Below, piece by piece: positions 1 to 12,499 of a stretch of 64,000 bases of DNA. The translations under genes and the position numbers were made by a program. The stretch is from Strigamia acuminata (lineage: Eukaryota > Arthropoda > Chilopoda > Geophilomorpha > Linotaeniidae): contig OX442314.1 in NCBI GenBank assembly GCA_949358305.1, positions 46,260,581 to 46,324,580 of the forward strand, written 5' to 3'. The notes beneath the pieces are model-generated. The model did not search any database. It was not told the origin of the DNA and saw only the letters and a program-made list of their open reading frames with translations. Every line of letters starts with the position of its first letter. The first letter of the stretch is position 1.

Positions 1-560
1 ATGGGTTCCGCCAGGTGGCGCTGCGGTTCATAAATATGAGAAAGATGATGACACACAAATTTGAAAATTTCAAACATTTTCTTTCCTTACTAAGGAATTG
101 GATCGAAACATCTTTTATTGCATGGCTTCATACCTATTGTTGCATCTGAGTTGAATAATAACCGATCGATAATAACCGATCGATAATAACTGATCTGATT
201 TTTTGATTTTTTTTTTTTTTTTTTTTTAGATTGCACTAATTGTAAATAATCAAAAAAGTAACGAATAAATAACAAGAATAATTATTAATTCTCTTCACAA
301 AATACCGGAATAAAACACACAGATTTGATAAATACGAAATTATCGGCCGAACGAACATCCCCGGCTGCGCCTTTATGGCAGCCGGCAACGAACGTTCAAA
401 CCAACCAAACGGAAATTTCCAAAGCAGTTTTGATGCATCCAAAATGAAAGAGCAGGTTTTAATTAGTAGAAACGAATGTTTAATAAAATTCCAAATGATT
501 TGAAAAGTACCAAACAAAAGGTTAGAAGACGGAACCGTAAGTTTACGGGAAACTGAAAAG

Positions 561-800
561 TGACGTCACTAGCATCGCAAATGTATGCTAGGTAACAAAA
601 TTTGCACCAAAACTGTTCGGAATCAACACAAACTCTCAAATAACATGTGAAAATGAAGGAATGAAGGAATGAAGGAATGAAGGAATTGGATCGAAACATC
701 TTTTATTCCAATATAAATTTAATTTTTTTTTAAATAATTTTTTTTTTTTTTTTTTTTTATCTCCAAAAACATAGGCTTAAAAAAACGAATCGTGACGTCA
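561..800. promoter_or_regulatory. Pair of TGACGTCA (CRE-type) palindromes
   Basis: Perfect TGACGTCA octamers lie at 561-568 and 793-800, and recur at matching places in units 2-4. Unit 5 keeps only the second. This is the consensus binding site of CREB/ATF bZIP proteins. They lie downstream of the gene in their own unit and about 1.6-1.9 kb upstream of the gene in the preceding unit, so a regulatory role is only a possibility. Confidence 0.35.
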
Positions 801-849
801 CTAACTCTGCTCTTTCTTCCTGAATAAAGACAAATTTGACAATGTAAAA

Positions 850-1060
850 ATGCACGTTTTAGGCAATTTTTCAATGTAAAAATGGACGTTTTTTGTCAAA
901 AATGGTCGTTTTTTGTCAAAAATGGTTGCTTTTTTGTCAAAAATGGTCGTTTTAAGCCATTTTTCAATGTAAAAATGGCCGTTTTTCGTAGAAAATTATC
1001 GTTTTTCGTCAAAAATAGCCGTTTGTTTTTTGTCAAAAAAGGCCGTTTTTCATTGCATCC
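850..1060. repeat. Short T-rich minisatellite in each unit
   Basis: Degenerate repeats of about 20 bp (gttttttgtcaaaaatggtc and variants). Equivalent tracts lie near 4240-4425, 7630-7815, 11020-11180 and 14745-14915. Copy number differs between units: unit 1 has one more than units 2-3, and units 4 and 5 have one fewer. The Lys/Phe/Val-rich reading frames across it follow from the repeat and are not genes. Confidence 0.8.
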
Positions 1061-1303
1061 ATTCTGTTGGATTATTGTCATCGTTGACAGCTGGCATGGA
1101 CTACGCAGAGCAACAAACATGACGTGGAACATTAATGGCATTTGGCGTCTATTTTTTTATAGTTCGTTGTTTTGTAATTGTAATAAAAGAAATAAATAAT
1201 TCAATTCATCGTGCGGAAACAAAAAAATTGTATTTTTTTATAACCAAAGAAAACAACATTTTACACAAAAGATTATCTCTTCTCATTCGTAAACGATAGC
1301 TCA

Positions 1304-1363
1304 CGAAAGAAATGATTCGCGTCTTTTATGCAGTTGCATAAAAGACGCGAATCATTTCTTTCG
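1304..1363. repeat. 60-bp palindrome at the stop codon, unit 1
   Basis: Two perfect 29-nt inverted arms with a 2-nt centre. It overlaps the TGA stop (1352-1354) of the minus-strand FTP gene copy. The equivalents in units 2-5 (4653-4684, 8043-8074, 11410-11441, 15146-15177) are perfect 32-bp palindromes with no spacer, that is, the same outer arms without the central 28 nt. Confidence 0.9.
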
Positions 1364-2351
1364 TCTTCGTGTCGGTGGCGGTTTCTCTGGCGGTTTCGTC
1401 AGCGGTGGCGCCACGTATCCATAGATTATCAGATCGCAAATACTTAGAATGTAACTCGTACAAATATTGCACAAGCGAACCTTCTGAATCGTTAAAAACC
1501 GACCCCTCAGCATTGGGGGACATTTGAAGGGAATTGACTCCTTTCCTGACCTGCCTCTAAGTTCATTACACAAGCCGTTCGAGGTGAGATGCTTTTTTAC
1601 GCCCAGCCCATCGTTAACATTGCCAACGCGGACTTACTTCCAAATCGTGGTCCCGCGATACTGCAAACACAGAATTATTCACCCGCACACACGTGCATGC
1701 ACATTTCAACTCACAGTGGGTCTTTCTGCCGACATAAAGTACGTTATCAATTACATGCTCAACAGCCATGTCAAGTCGCCACCACGGGGTCGGGTCCAGA
1801 ATATTTTCCAAAGTGTGCGTACACGTCAAATTATCAGGATCCAACGCGTAATAGACCGAAAAAAAGGTCTGCTTTAAATAGTTGCTACTCTGAAACACTT
1901 TTGCCTTCGAAAAATCCAGTTTGACGACTGGAGGAATACTGGTCGCTTTCGTTTTCACCTCGGGACAAACTTGAAGTGGCTCTGCAATCAGAATTAAGCG
2001 TCGATTCAAGTATTTGAGGGCGATTTTCATCGGACTCACCGCCGACGCTAATAGCAATAATTCCGCCTTTAGAAAACAGTCCTCGTGGACCAGATAATTT
2101 TCCTCCAGCAACGAAGAATCCGATTAAGAACGCCAAAATTAATGAGAGGCATACAAAACACAGAACACACAGCCAGATCAAAATCCACTTGGTTTTACTG
2201 TCGAACAAAAAATGGGTTGAATAAATTAATTCCTCGGCTCTATTCTGTTCGAAATCACGTACCTCGCCTTCTCCGCCGCCGCCTTCTTCTTGGACTGCGT
2301 CTTGGGTTCGGGAAACTTAAAATTGAGCTTAAGTCTGTCTTCGTCCCACAT
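1352..2351 (-). pseudogene. FTP-domain type II membrane protein, broken copy (unit 1)
   Basis: First copy of the array gene. Exons 1 (2263-2351), 2 (2040-2197) and the start of exon 3 (from 1981) align with the intact copies. A 4-bp ACTT duplication near 1631-1636 shifts the frame inside the FTP domain, giving a premature stop at 1614. The original frame resumes downstream and reaches the usual TGA at 1352. Membrane segment, CTHT and WWRLD motifs are still present upstream of the break. A small N67S-type change occurs at the exon 1/2 junction codon region (AG rather than AA before the donor). It is probably non-functional unless the shortened protein is made. Confidence 0.85.
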
Positions 2352-2420
2352 CGTTGACTCGCTGGAATGTTAACCGCTCGAACTGTGTTCGGTCGTAACA
2401 ATCGACGTGCAATCGACGTG

Positions 2421-3105
2421 CACTGAAAAAATGTGTTGTTAAGTGAAAAAATGACAAAAAAAAATGCATTTTTAACTGAAAAAATGAAAAAAAAATGCAT
2501 TTTTAACTGAAAAAATGAAAAAAAAATGCATTTTTAACTGAAAAAATGAAAAAAAAATGCATTTTTAACTGAAAAAATGAAAAAAAAATGCATTTTTAAG
2601 TGAAAAAATGAAAAAAAAAAGCATTTTAAACTGAGAAAATGTGTTTTTAAGTAAAAAATATGAATTTTCACGAGAAAAAAAAAAAAAAAAATGCATTTTC
2701 AACTGAAAAAATGTGTTTTTAAGTGAAAAAATAAATTTTCACGAGAAAAAATGAATTTTCACGAGAAAAAATGAAAAAAAAATGCATTTTTAACTGAAAA
2801 AATGAAAAAAAATGCATTTTTAACTGAAAAAATGTGTTTTTAAGTGAAAAAATGCATTTTCAAGTGAAAAAATGAAAAAAAAAATGCATTTTCACGAGAA
2901 AAAATGAATTTTCACGAGAAAAAATTTAAAAAAATTGCATTTTCAACTGGAAAAATGTGTTTTTAAGTGAAAAAATGAAAAAAAAAATGCATTTTTAACT
3001 GAAAAAATGTGTTTTTAAATGCAAAAAATAAAAATAAAATGCATTTTTAACGGAAAAAATGTGTTTTTAAGTGGAAAAAATGAATTTTCACGAGAAAAAA
3101 AGAAA
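2421..3105. repeat. A-rich minisatellite upstream of unit-1 gene
   Basis: Repeats built from the blocks tgcatttttaactgaaaaa, gtgtttttaagtgaaaaa and aattttcacgagaaaaa. It sits directly 5' of the minus-strand gene (ATG at 2351), so it occupies the proximal promoter side. The repeat order differs from that in units 2-4. Confidence 0.9.
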
Positions 3106-3110
3106 AAAAA

Positions 3111-3260
3111 CCAAGTTTTTGAAAAAGGCTTTTATATTGGTGTTTCAAATTGCCGCCAGAGTGCGCTACTACCGCAGATTGTTTCGTGATTGCCGTGATC
3201 GTGGCAAAAAACCTTGAACAAAGTACTTTTTCTAGACAATATTAAAAAACAAAATATATG
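3111..3260. repeat. Dispersed ~150-200-bp repeat shared with the peptide module
   Basis: The stretch starting ccaagtttttgaaaaaggct, followed by a conserved core around gcgctactaccgcagatt, occurs near 3111, 6500, 9890 and 14118. It recurs in diverged form at 53512-53705 and, inverted, at 25430-25570. It therefore links the FTP array to the cysteine-rich peptide modules and is best read as a dispersed mobile or duplicated element. No coding capacity was seen. Confidence 0.65.
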
Positions 3261-4672
3261 GGCGGATAGGAATTTTCATTTTAACCAGATTTAGCCTGGT
3301 TTCAGAATTTTTAAATCGTTTTTTGGTATCGAAAACATCAAAATGATCCGTATCGGGCCAACATTTTGGCATCCATTAAAGGACATGGGTTCCGCCAGGT
3401 GGCGCTGCGGTTCATAAATATGAGAAAGATGATGACACACAAATTTGAAAATTTCAAACATTTTCTTTCCTTCCTTATAACTAAGGAATTGGATCGAAAC
3501 ATCTTTTATTGCATGGCTTCATACCTATTGTTGCATCCGAGTTGAATAATAACCGATCGATAATAACCGATCGATAATAACTGATCTGATTTTATGATTT
3601 TTTTTTTTTTTTTTTTTTAGATTGCACTAATTGTAAATAATCAAAAAAGTAACGAATAAATAACAAGAATAATTATTAATTCTCTTCACAAAATACCGGA
3701 ATAAAACACACAGATTTGATAAATACGAAATTATCGGCCGAACGAACATCCCCGGCTGCGCCTTTATGGCAGCCGGCAACGAACGTTCAAACCAACCAAA
3801 CGGAAATTTCCAAAGCAGTTTTGATGCATCCAAAATGAAAGAGCAGGTTTTAATTAGTAGAAACGAATGTTTAATAAAATTCCAAATGATTTGAAAAGTA
3901 CCAAACAAAAGGTTAGAAGACGGAACCGTAAGTTTACGGGAAACTGAAAAGTGACGTCACTAGCATCGCAAATGTATGCTAGGTAACAAAATTTGCACCA
4001 AAACTGTTCGGAATCAACACAAACTCTCAAATAACATGTGAAAATGAAGGAATGAAGGAATGAAGGAATGAAGGAATTGGATCGAAACATCTTTTATTCC
4101 AATATAAATTTAATTTTTTTTTAAATAATTTTTTTTTTTTTTTTTTTTTTTTATCTCCAAAAACATAGGCTTAAAAAAACGAATCGTGACGTCACTAACT
4201 CTGCTCTTTCTTCCTGAATAAAGACAAATTTGACAATGTAAAAATGCACGTTTTAGGCAATTTTTCAATGTAAAAATGGACGTTTTTTGTCAAAAATGGT
4301 CGTTTTTTGTCAAAAATGGTCGTTTTAAGCCATTTTTCAATGTAAAAATGGCCGTTTTTCGTAGAAAATTATCGTTTTTCGTCAAAAATAGTCGTTTTTT
4401 TTTGTCAAAAAAGGCCGTTTTTCATTGCATTCATTCTGTTGGATTATTGTCATCGTTGACAGCTGGCATGGACTACGCAGAGCAACAAACATGACGTGGA
4501 ACATTAATGGCATTTGGCGTCTATTTTTTTATAGTTCGTTGTTTTGTAATTGTAATAAAAGAAATAAATAATTCAAATGTATTTTTTAATAACCAAAGAA
4601 AACAACATTTTACACAAAAGATTCTCTCTTCTCATTCGTAAACGATAGCTCACGAAAGAAATGATTCGCGAA

Positions 4673-5668
4673 TCATTTCTTTCGTCTTCGTGTCGGTGGC
4701 GGTTTCTCTGGCGGTTTCGTCAGCGGTGGCGCCACGTATCCATAGATTATCAGATCGCAAATACTTAGAATGTAACTCGTACAAATATTGCACAAGCGAA
4801 CCTTCTGAATCGTTAAATACCGACCCCTCAGCATTGGGGGACATTTGAAGGGAATTGACTCCTTTCCTGACCTGCCTCTAAGTTCATTACACAAGCCGTT
4901 CGAGGTGAGATGCTTTTTTACGCCCAGCCCATCGTTAACATTGCCAACGCGGACTTCCAAATCGTGGTCCCGCGATACTGCAAACACAGAATTATTCACC
5001 CGCACACACGTGCATGCACATTTCAACTCACAGTGGGTCTTTCTGCCGACATAAAGTACGTTATCAATTACATGCTCAACAGCCATGTCAAGTCGCCACC
5101 ACGGGGTCGGGTCCAGAATATTTTCCAAAGTGTGCGTACACGTCAAATTATCAGGATCCAACGCGTAATAGACCGAAAAAAAGGTCTGCTTTAAATAGTT
5201 GCTACTCTGAAACACTTTTGCCTTCGAAAAATCCAGTTTGACGACTGGAGGAATACTGGTCGCTTTCGTTTTCACCTCGGGACAAACTCGAAGTGGCTCT
5301 GCAATCAGAATTAAGCGTCGATTCAAGTATTTGAGGGCGATTTTCATCGGACTCACCGCCGACGCTAATAGCAATAATTCCGCCTTTAGAAAACAGTCCT
5401 CGTGGACCAGATAATTTTCCTCCAGCAACGAAGAATCCGATTAAGAACGCCAAAATTAATGAGAGGCATACAAAACACAGAACACACAGCCAGATCAAAA
5501 TCCACTTGGTTTTACTGTCGAACAAAAAATAGGTTGAATAAATTAATTCCTCGGCTCTATTTTGTTCGAAATCACGTACTTCGCCTTCTCCGCCGCCGCC
5601 TTCTTCTTGGACTGCGTCTTGGGTTCGGGAAACTTAAAATTGAGCTTAAGTCTGTCTTCGTCCCACAT
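4673..5668 (-). CDS. FTP (fucolectin-like) domain type II membrane protein, unit 2
   Basis: Three exons on the minus strand: 5580-5668, 5357-5514 and 4673-5298. The introns (65 and 58 bp) have GT-AG ends and consistent phases, giving 290 residues. The ATG at 5668 opens a lysine-rich cytoplasmic tail (about 1-33). It is followed by one hydrophobic anchor (about 34-62) and an extracellular part without a signal peptide, which makes it type II. From about 85 to 275 there is an eel-fucolectin/tachylectin-4/pentraxin-1 (FTP) domain with CTHT (136-139), WWRLD (149-153), the LEVRVGN strand, GRYLTI and a terminal CDLIIYG. A proline- and arginine-rich tail ends the protein. Members of this fold bind fucose or other glycans; ligand binding here is inferred. 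ATTAAA near 4585-4590 may serve as the poly(A) signal. Confidence 0.85.
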
Positions 5669-5739
5669 CGTTGACTCGCTGGAATGTTAACCGCTCGAAC
5701 TGTGTTCGGTCGTAACAATCGACGTGCAATCGACGTGCA

Positions 5740-6495
5740 CTGAAAAAATGTGTTTTTAAGTGAAAAAATTAATTTTCACGAGAAGAAAACGTTTTCATGT
5801 GAAATCCAAGTGAAAAAATGCATTTTCAAGTGAAAAAATGAAAAAAAAAGCATTTTAAACTAAAAAAATGAAAAAAAAATGCATTTTTAACTGAAAAAAT
5901 GAAAAAAAAATGCATTTTTAACTGAAAAAATGTGTTTTTAAGTGAAAAAATGCATTTTCAAGTGAAAAAATGAAAAAAAAAGCATTTTAAACTAAAAAAA
6001 TGAAAAAAAAATGCATTTTTAACTGAAAAAATGAAAAAAAAATGCATTTTTAACTGAAAAAATGTGTTTTTAAGTGAAAAAATGCATTTTCAAGTGAAAA
6101 AATGAAAAAAAAAGCATTTTAAACTAAAAAAATGAAAAAAAAATGCATTTTTAACTGAAAAAATGAAAAAAAAATGCATTTTTAACTGAAAAAATGTGTT
6201 TTTAAGTGAAAAAATGCATTTTCAAGTGAAAAAATGAAAAAAAAAGCATTTTAAACTAAAAAAATGAAAAAAAAATGCATTTTTAACTGAAAAAATGAAA
6301 AAAAAATGCATTTTTAACTGAAAAAATGAAAAAAAAATGCATTTTTAACTGAAAAAATGTGTTTTTAAGTGAAAAAATGCATTTTCAAGTGAAAAAATGA
6401 AAAAAAAAATGCATTTTCACGAGAAAAAATGAATTTTCACGAGAAAAAATGATTTTTCACGAGAAAAAATGAATTTTCACGAGAAAAAAAGAAAA
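5740..6495. repeat. A-rich minisatellite with 132-bp higher-order repeat, unit 2
   Basis: The motif gcattttaaactaaaa recurs at about 5850, 5982, 6114 and 6246, exactly 132 bp apart, showing a four-copy higher-order repeat made of ~20-31-bp blocks. It ends in cacgagaaaaaatga-type repeats. It lies immediately upstream of the unit-2 gene. Confidence 0.9.
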
Positions 6496-8062
6496 AAAAC
6501 CAAGTTTTTGAAAAAGGCTTCTATTTATATTGGTGTTTCAAATTGCCGCCAGAGTGCGCTACTACCGCAGATTGTTTCGTGATTGCCGTGATCGTGGCAA
6601 AAAACCTTGAACAAAGTACTTTTTCTAGACAATATTAAAAAACAAAATATATGGGCGGATAGGAATTTTCATTTTAACCAGATTTAGCCTGGTTTCAGAA
6701 TTTTTAAATCGTTTTTTGGTATCGAAAACATCAAAATGATCCGTATCGGGCCAACATTTTGGCATCCATTAAAGGACATGGGTTCCGCCAGGTGGCGCTG
6801 CGGTTCATAAATATGAGAAAGATGATGACACACAAATTTGAAAATTTCAAACATTTTCTTTCCTTACTAAGGAATTGGTTGGATCGAAACATCTTTTATT
6901 GCATGGCTTCATACCTATTGTTGCATCTGAGTTGAATAATAACCGATCGATAATAACCGATCGATAATAACTGATCTGATTTTTTGATTTTTTTTTTTTT
7001 TTTTTTTTAGATTGCACTAATTGTAAATAATCAAAAAAGTAACGAATAAATAACAAGAATAATTATTAATTCTCTTCACAAAATACCGGAATAAAACACA
7101 CAGATTTGATAAATACGAAATTATCGGCCGAACGAACATCCCCGGCTGCGCCTTTATGGCAGCCGGCAACGAACGTTCAAACCAACCAAACGGAAATTTC
7201 CAAAGCAGTTTTGATGCATCCAAAATGAAAGAGCAGGTTTTAATTAGTAGAAACGAATGTTTAATAAAATTCCAAATGATTTGAAAAGTACCAAACAAAA
7301 GGTTAGAAGACGGAACCGTAAGTTTACGGGAAACTGAAAAGTGACGTCACTAGCATCGCAAATGTATGCTAGGTAACAAAATTTGCACCAAAACTGTTCG
7401 GAATCAACACAAACTCTCAAATAACATGTGAAAATGAAGGAATGAAGGAATGAAGGAATGAAGGAATTGGATCGAAACATCTTTTATTCCAATATAAATT
7501 TAATTTTTTTTTAAATAATTTTTTTTTTTTTTTTTTTTTTTTATCTCCAAAAACATAGGCTTAAAAAAACGAATCGTGACGTCACTAACTCTGCTCTTTC
7601 TTCCTGAATAAAGACAAATTTGACAATGTAAAAATGCACGTTTTAGGCAATTTTTCAATGTAAAAATGGACGTTTTTTGTCAAAAATGGTCGTTTTTTGT
7701 CAAAAATGGTCGTTTTAAGCCATTTTTCAATGTAAAAATGGCCGTTTTTCGTAGAAAATTATCGTTTTTCGTCAAAAATAGTCGTTTTTTTTTGTCAAAA
7801 AAGGCCGTTTTTCATTGCATTCATTCTGTTGGATTATTGTCATCGTTGACAGCTGGCATGGACTACGCAGAGCAACAAACATGACGTGGAACATTAATGG
7901 CATTTGGCGTCTATTTTTTTATAGTTCGTTGTTTTGTAATTGTAATAAAAGAAATAAATAATTCAAATGTATTTTTTAATAACCAAAGAAAACAACATTT
8001 TACACAAAAGATTCTCTCTTCTCATTCGTAAACGATAGCTCACGAAAGAAATGATTCGCGAA

Positions 8063-9058
8063 TCATTTCTTTCGTCTTCGTGTCGGTGGCGGTTTCTCTG
8101 GCGGTTTCGTCAGCGGTGGCGCCACGTATCCATAGATTATCAGATCGCAAATACTTAGAATGTAACTCGTACAAATATTGCACAAGCGAACCTTCTGAAT
8201 CGTTAAATACCGACCCCTCAGCATTGGGGGACATTTGAAGGGAATTGACTCCTTTCCTGACCTGCCTCTAAGTTCATTACACAAGCCGTTCGAGGTGAGA
8301 TGCTTTTTTACGCCCAGCCCATCGTTAACATTGCCAACGCGGACTTCCAAATCGTGGTCCCGCGATACTGCAAACACAGAATTATTCACCCGCACACACG
8401 TGCATGCACATTTCAACTCACAGTGGGTCTTTCTGCCGACATAAAGTACGTTATCAATTACATGCTCAACAGCCATGTCAAGTCGCCACCACGGGGTCGG
8501 GTCCAGAATATTTTCCAAAGTGTGCGTACACGTCAAATTATCAGGATCCAACGCGTAATAGACCGAAAAAAAGGTCTGCTTTAAATAGTTGCTACTCTGA
8601 AACACTTTTGCCTTCGAAAAATCCAGTTTGACGACTGGAGGAATACTGGTCGCTTTCGTTTTCACCTCGGGACAAACTCGAAGTGGCTCTGCAATCAGAA
8701 TTAAGCGTCGATTCAAGTATTTGAGGGCGATTTTCATCGGACTCACCGCCGACGCTAATAGCAATAATTCCGCCTTTAGAAAACAGTCCTCGTGGACCAG
8801 ATAATTTTCCTCCAGCAACGAAGAATCCGATTAAGAACGCCAAAATTAATGAGAGGCATACAAAACACAGAACACACAGCCAGATCAAAATCCACTTGGT
8901 TTTACTGTCGAACAAAAAATAGGTTGAATAAATTAATTCCTCGGCTCTATTTTGTTCGAAATCACGTACTTCGCCTTCTCCGCCGCCGCCTTCTTCTTGG
9001 ACTGCGTCTTGGGTTCGGGAAACTTAAAATTGAGCTTAAGTCTGTCTTCGTCCCACAT
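8063..9058 (-). CDS. FTP-domain type II membrane protein, unit 3
   Basis: Exons at 8970-9058, 8747-8904 and 8063-8688, each exactly 3390 bp from the unit-2 exons. The exon-3 protein sequence is identical to unit 2 and all splice sites are kept. Same 290-residue layout: Lys-rich tail, single anchor, FTP domain. The near-identity suggests a very recent duplication or ongoing gene conversion, so expression of the two copies cannot be told apart from coding sequence. Confidence 0.85.
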
Positions 9059-9129
9059 CGTTGACTCGCTGGAATGTTAACCGCTCGAACTGTGTTCGGT
9101 CGTAACAATCGACGTGCAATCGACGTGCA

Positions 9130-9885
9130 CTGAAAAAATGTGTTTTTAAGTGATAAAATTAATTTTCACGAGAAGAAAACGTTTTCATGTGAAATCCAAG
9201 TGAAAAAATGCATTTTCAAGTGAAAAAATGAAAAAAAAAGCATTTTAAACTAAAAAAATGAAAAAAAAATGCATTTTTAACTGAAAAAATGAAAAAAAAA
9301 TGCATTTTTAACTGAAAAAATGTGTTTTTAAGTGAAAAAATGCATTTTCAAGTGAAAAAATGAAAAAAAAAGCATTTTAAACTAAAAAAATGAAAAAAAA
9401 ATGCATTTTTAACTGAAAAAATGAAAAAAAAATGCATTTTTAACTGAAAAAATGTGTTTTTAAGTGAAAAAATGCATTTTCAAGTGAAAAAATGAAAAAA
9501 AAAGCATTTTAAACTAAAAAAATGAAAAAAAAATGCATTTTTAACTGAAAAAATGAAAAAAAAATGCATTTTTAACTGAAAAAATGTGTTTTTAAGTGAA
9601 AAAATGCATTTTCAAGTGAAAAAATGAAAAAAAAAGCATTTTAAACTAAAAAAATGAAAAAAAAATGCATTTTTAACTGAAAAAATGAAAAAAAAATGCA
9701 TTTTTAACTGAAAAAATGAAAAAAAAATGCATTTTTAACTGAAAAAATGTGTTTTTAAGTGAAAAAATGCATTTTCAAGTGAAAAAATGAAAAAAAAAAT
9801 GCATTTTCACGAGAAAAAATGAATTTTCACGAGAAAAAATGATTTTTCACGAGAAAAAATGAATTTTCACGAGAAAAAAAGAAAA
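9130..9885. repeat. A-rich minisatellite with 132-bp higher-order repeat, unit 3
   Basis: Same organisation as in unit 2, again with four 132-bp higher-order copies, upstream of the unit-3 gene. It differs by scattered substitutions only. Confidence 0.9.
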
Positions 9886-11429
9886 AAAACCAAGTTTTTG
9901 AAAAAGGCTTCTATTTATATTGGTGTTTCAAATTGCCGCCAGAGTGCGCTACTACCGCAGATTGTTTCGTGATTGCCGTGATCGTGGCAAAAAACCTTGA
10001 ACAAAGTACTTTTTCTAGACAATATTAAAAAACAAAATATATGGGCGGATAGGAATTTTCATTTTAACCAGATTTAGCCTGGTTTCAGAATTTTTAAATC
10101 GTTTTTTGGTATCGAAAACATCAAAATGATCCGTATCGGGCCAACATTTTGGCATCCATTAAAGGACATGGGTTCCGCCAGGTGGCGCTGCGGTTCATAA
10201 ATATGAGAAAGATGATGACACACAAATTTGAAAATTTCAAACATTTTCTTTCCTTACTAAGGAATTGGTTGGATCGAAACATCTTTTATTGCATGGCTTC
10301 ATACCTATTGTTGCATCTGAGTTGAATAATAACCGATCGATAATAACCGATCGATAATAACTGATCTGATTTTTTGATTTTTTTTTTTTTTTTTTTTTAG
10401 ATTGCACTAATTGTAAATAATCAAAAAAGTAACGAATAAATAACAAGAATAATTATTAATTCTCTTCACAAAATACCGGAATAAAACACACAGATTTGAT
10501 AAATACGAAATTATCGGCCGAACGAACATCCCCGGCTGCGCCTTTATGGCAGCCGGCAACGAACGTTCAAACCAACCAAACGGAAATTTCCAAAGCAGTT
10601 TTGATGCATCCAAAATGAAAGAGCAGGTTTTAATTAGTAGAAACGAATGTTTAATAAAATTCCAAATGATTTGAAAAGTACCAAACAAAAGGTTAGAAGA
10701 CGGAACCGTAAGTTTACGGGAAACTGAAAAGTGACGTCACTAGCATCGCAAATGTATGCTAGGTAACAAAATTTGCACCAAAACTGTTCGGAATCAACAC
10801 AAACTCTCAAATAACATGTGAAAATGAAGGAATGAAGGAATGAAGGAATGAAGGAATTGGATCGAAACATCTTTTATTCCAATATAAATTTAATTTTTTT
10901 TTAAATAATTTTTTTTTTTTTTTTTTTTTATCTCCAAAAACATAGGCTTAAAAAAACGAATCGTGACGTCACTAACTCTGCTCTTTCTTCCTGAATAAAG
11001 ACAAATTTGACAATGTAAAAATGCACGTTTTAGGCAATTTTTCAATGTAAAAATGGACGTTTTTTGTCAAAAATGGTCGTTTTAAGCCATTTTTCAATGT
11101 AAAAATGGCCGTTTTTCGTAGAAAATTATCGTTTTTCGTCAAAAATAGTCGTTTTTTTTTGTCAAAAAAGGCCGTTTTTCATTGCATTCATTCTGTTGGA
11201 TTATTGTCATCGTTGACAGCTGGCATGGACTACGCAGAGCAACAAACATGACGTGGAACATTAATGGCATTTGGCGTCTATTTTTTTATAGTTCGTTGTT
11301 TTGTAATTGTAATAAAAGAAATAAATAATTCAAATGTATTTTTTAATAACCAAAGAAAACAACATTTTACACAAAAGATTCTCTCTTCTCATTCGTAAAC
11401 GATAGCTCACGAAAGAAATGATTCGCGAA

Positions 11430-12425
11430 TCATTTCTTTCGTCTTCGTGTCGGTGGCGGTTTCTCTGGCGGTTTCGTCAGCGGTGGCGCCACGTATCCAT
11501 AGATTATCAGATCGCAAATACTTAGAATGTAACTCGTACAAATATTGCACAAGCGAACCTTCTGAATCGTTAAATACCGACCCCTCAGCATTGGGGGACA
11601 TTTGAAGGGAATTGACTCCTTTCCTGACCTGCCTCTAAGTTCATTACACAAGCCGTTCGAGGTGAGATGCTTTTTTACGCCCAGCCCATCGTTAACATTG
11701 CCAACGCGGACTTCCAAATCGTGGTCCCGCGATACTGCAAACACAGAATTATTCACCCGCACACACGTGCATGCACATTTCAACTCACAGTGGGTCTTTC
11801 TGCCGACATAAAGTACGTTATCAATTACATGCTCAACAGCCATGTCAAGTCGCCACCACGGGGTCGGGTCCAGAATATTTTCCAAAGTGTGCGTACACGT
11901 CAAATTATCAGGATCCAACGCGTAATAGACCGAAAAAAAGGTCTGCTTTAAATAGTTGCTACTCTGAAACACTTTTGCCTTCGAAAAATCCAGTTTGACG
12001 ACTGGAGGAATACTGGTCGCTTTCGTTTTCACCTCGGGACAAACTCGAAGTGGCTCTGCAATCAGAATTAAGCGTCGATTCAAGTATTTGAGGGCGATTT
12101 TCATCGGACTCACCGCCGACGCTAATAGCAATAATTCCGCCTTTAGAAAACAGTCCTCGTGGACCAGATAATTTTCCTCCAGCAACGAAGAATCCGATTA
12201 AGAACGCCAAAATTAATGAGAGGCATACAAAACACAGAACACACAGCCAGATCAAAATCCACTTGGTTTTACTGTCGAACAAAAAATAGGTTGAATAAAT
12301 TAATTCCTCGGCTCTATTTTGTTCGAAATCACGTACTTCGCCTTCTCCGCCGCCGCCTTCTTCTTGGACTGCGTCTTGGGTTCGGGAAACTTAAAATTGA
12401 GCTTAAGTCTGTCTTCGTCCCACAT
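11430..12425 (-). CDS. FTP-domain type II membrane protein, unit 4
   Basis: Exons at 12337-12425, 12114-12271 and 11430-12055, with intact splice sites and frame. Exon-3 protein is identical to units 2, 3 and 5. Its upstream region is different: the minisatellite is a simple 31-bp array and is split by a solo LTR at 13066-13739, so this copy may be regulated differently from its neighbours. Confidence 0.85.
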
Positions 12426-12499
12426 CGTTGACTCGCTGGAACGTTAACCGCTCGAACTGTGTTCGGTCGTAACAATCGACGTGCAATCGACGTGCACTG

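Noticed and set aside
882-1199. Lys/Phe-rich frame with repeated VKNGRF-like words
   Set aside because: Translation of the T-rich minisatellite; copy number varies between units.
3627-4090. Recurring minus-strand frames of 93 and 78 codons in each array unit
   Set aside because: They are copied with the unit, show no codon bias, domain or splice context, and lie in AT-rich spacer.
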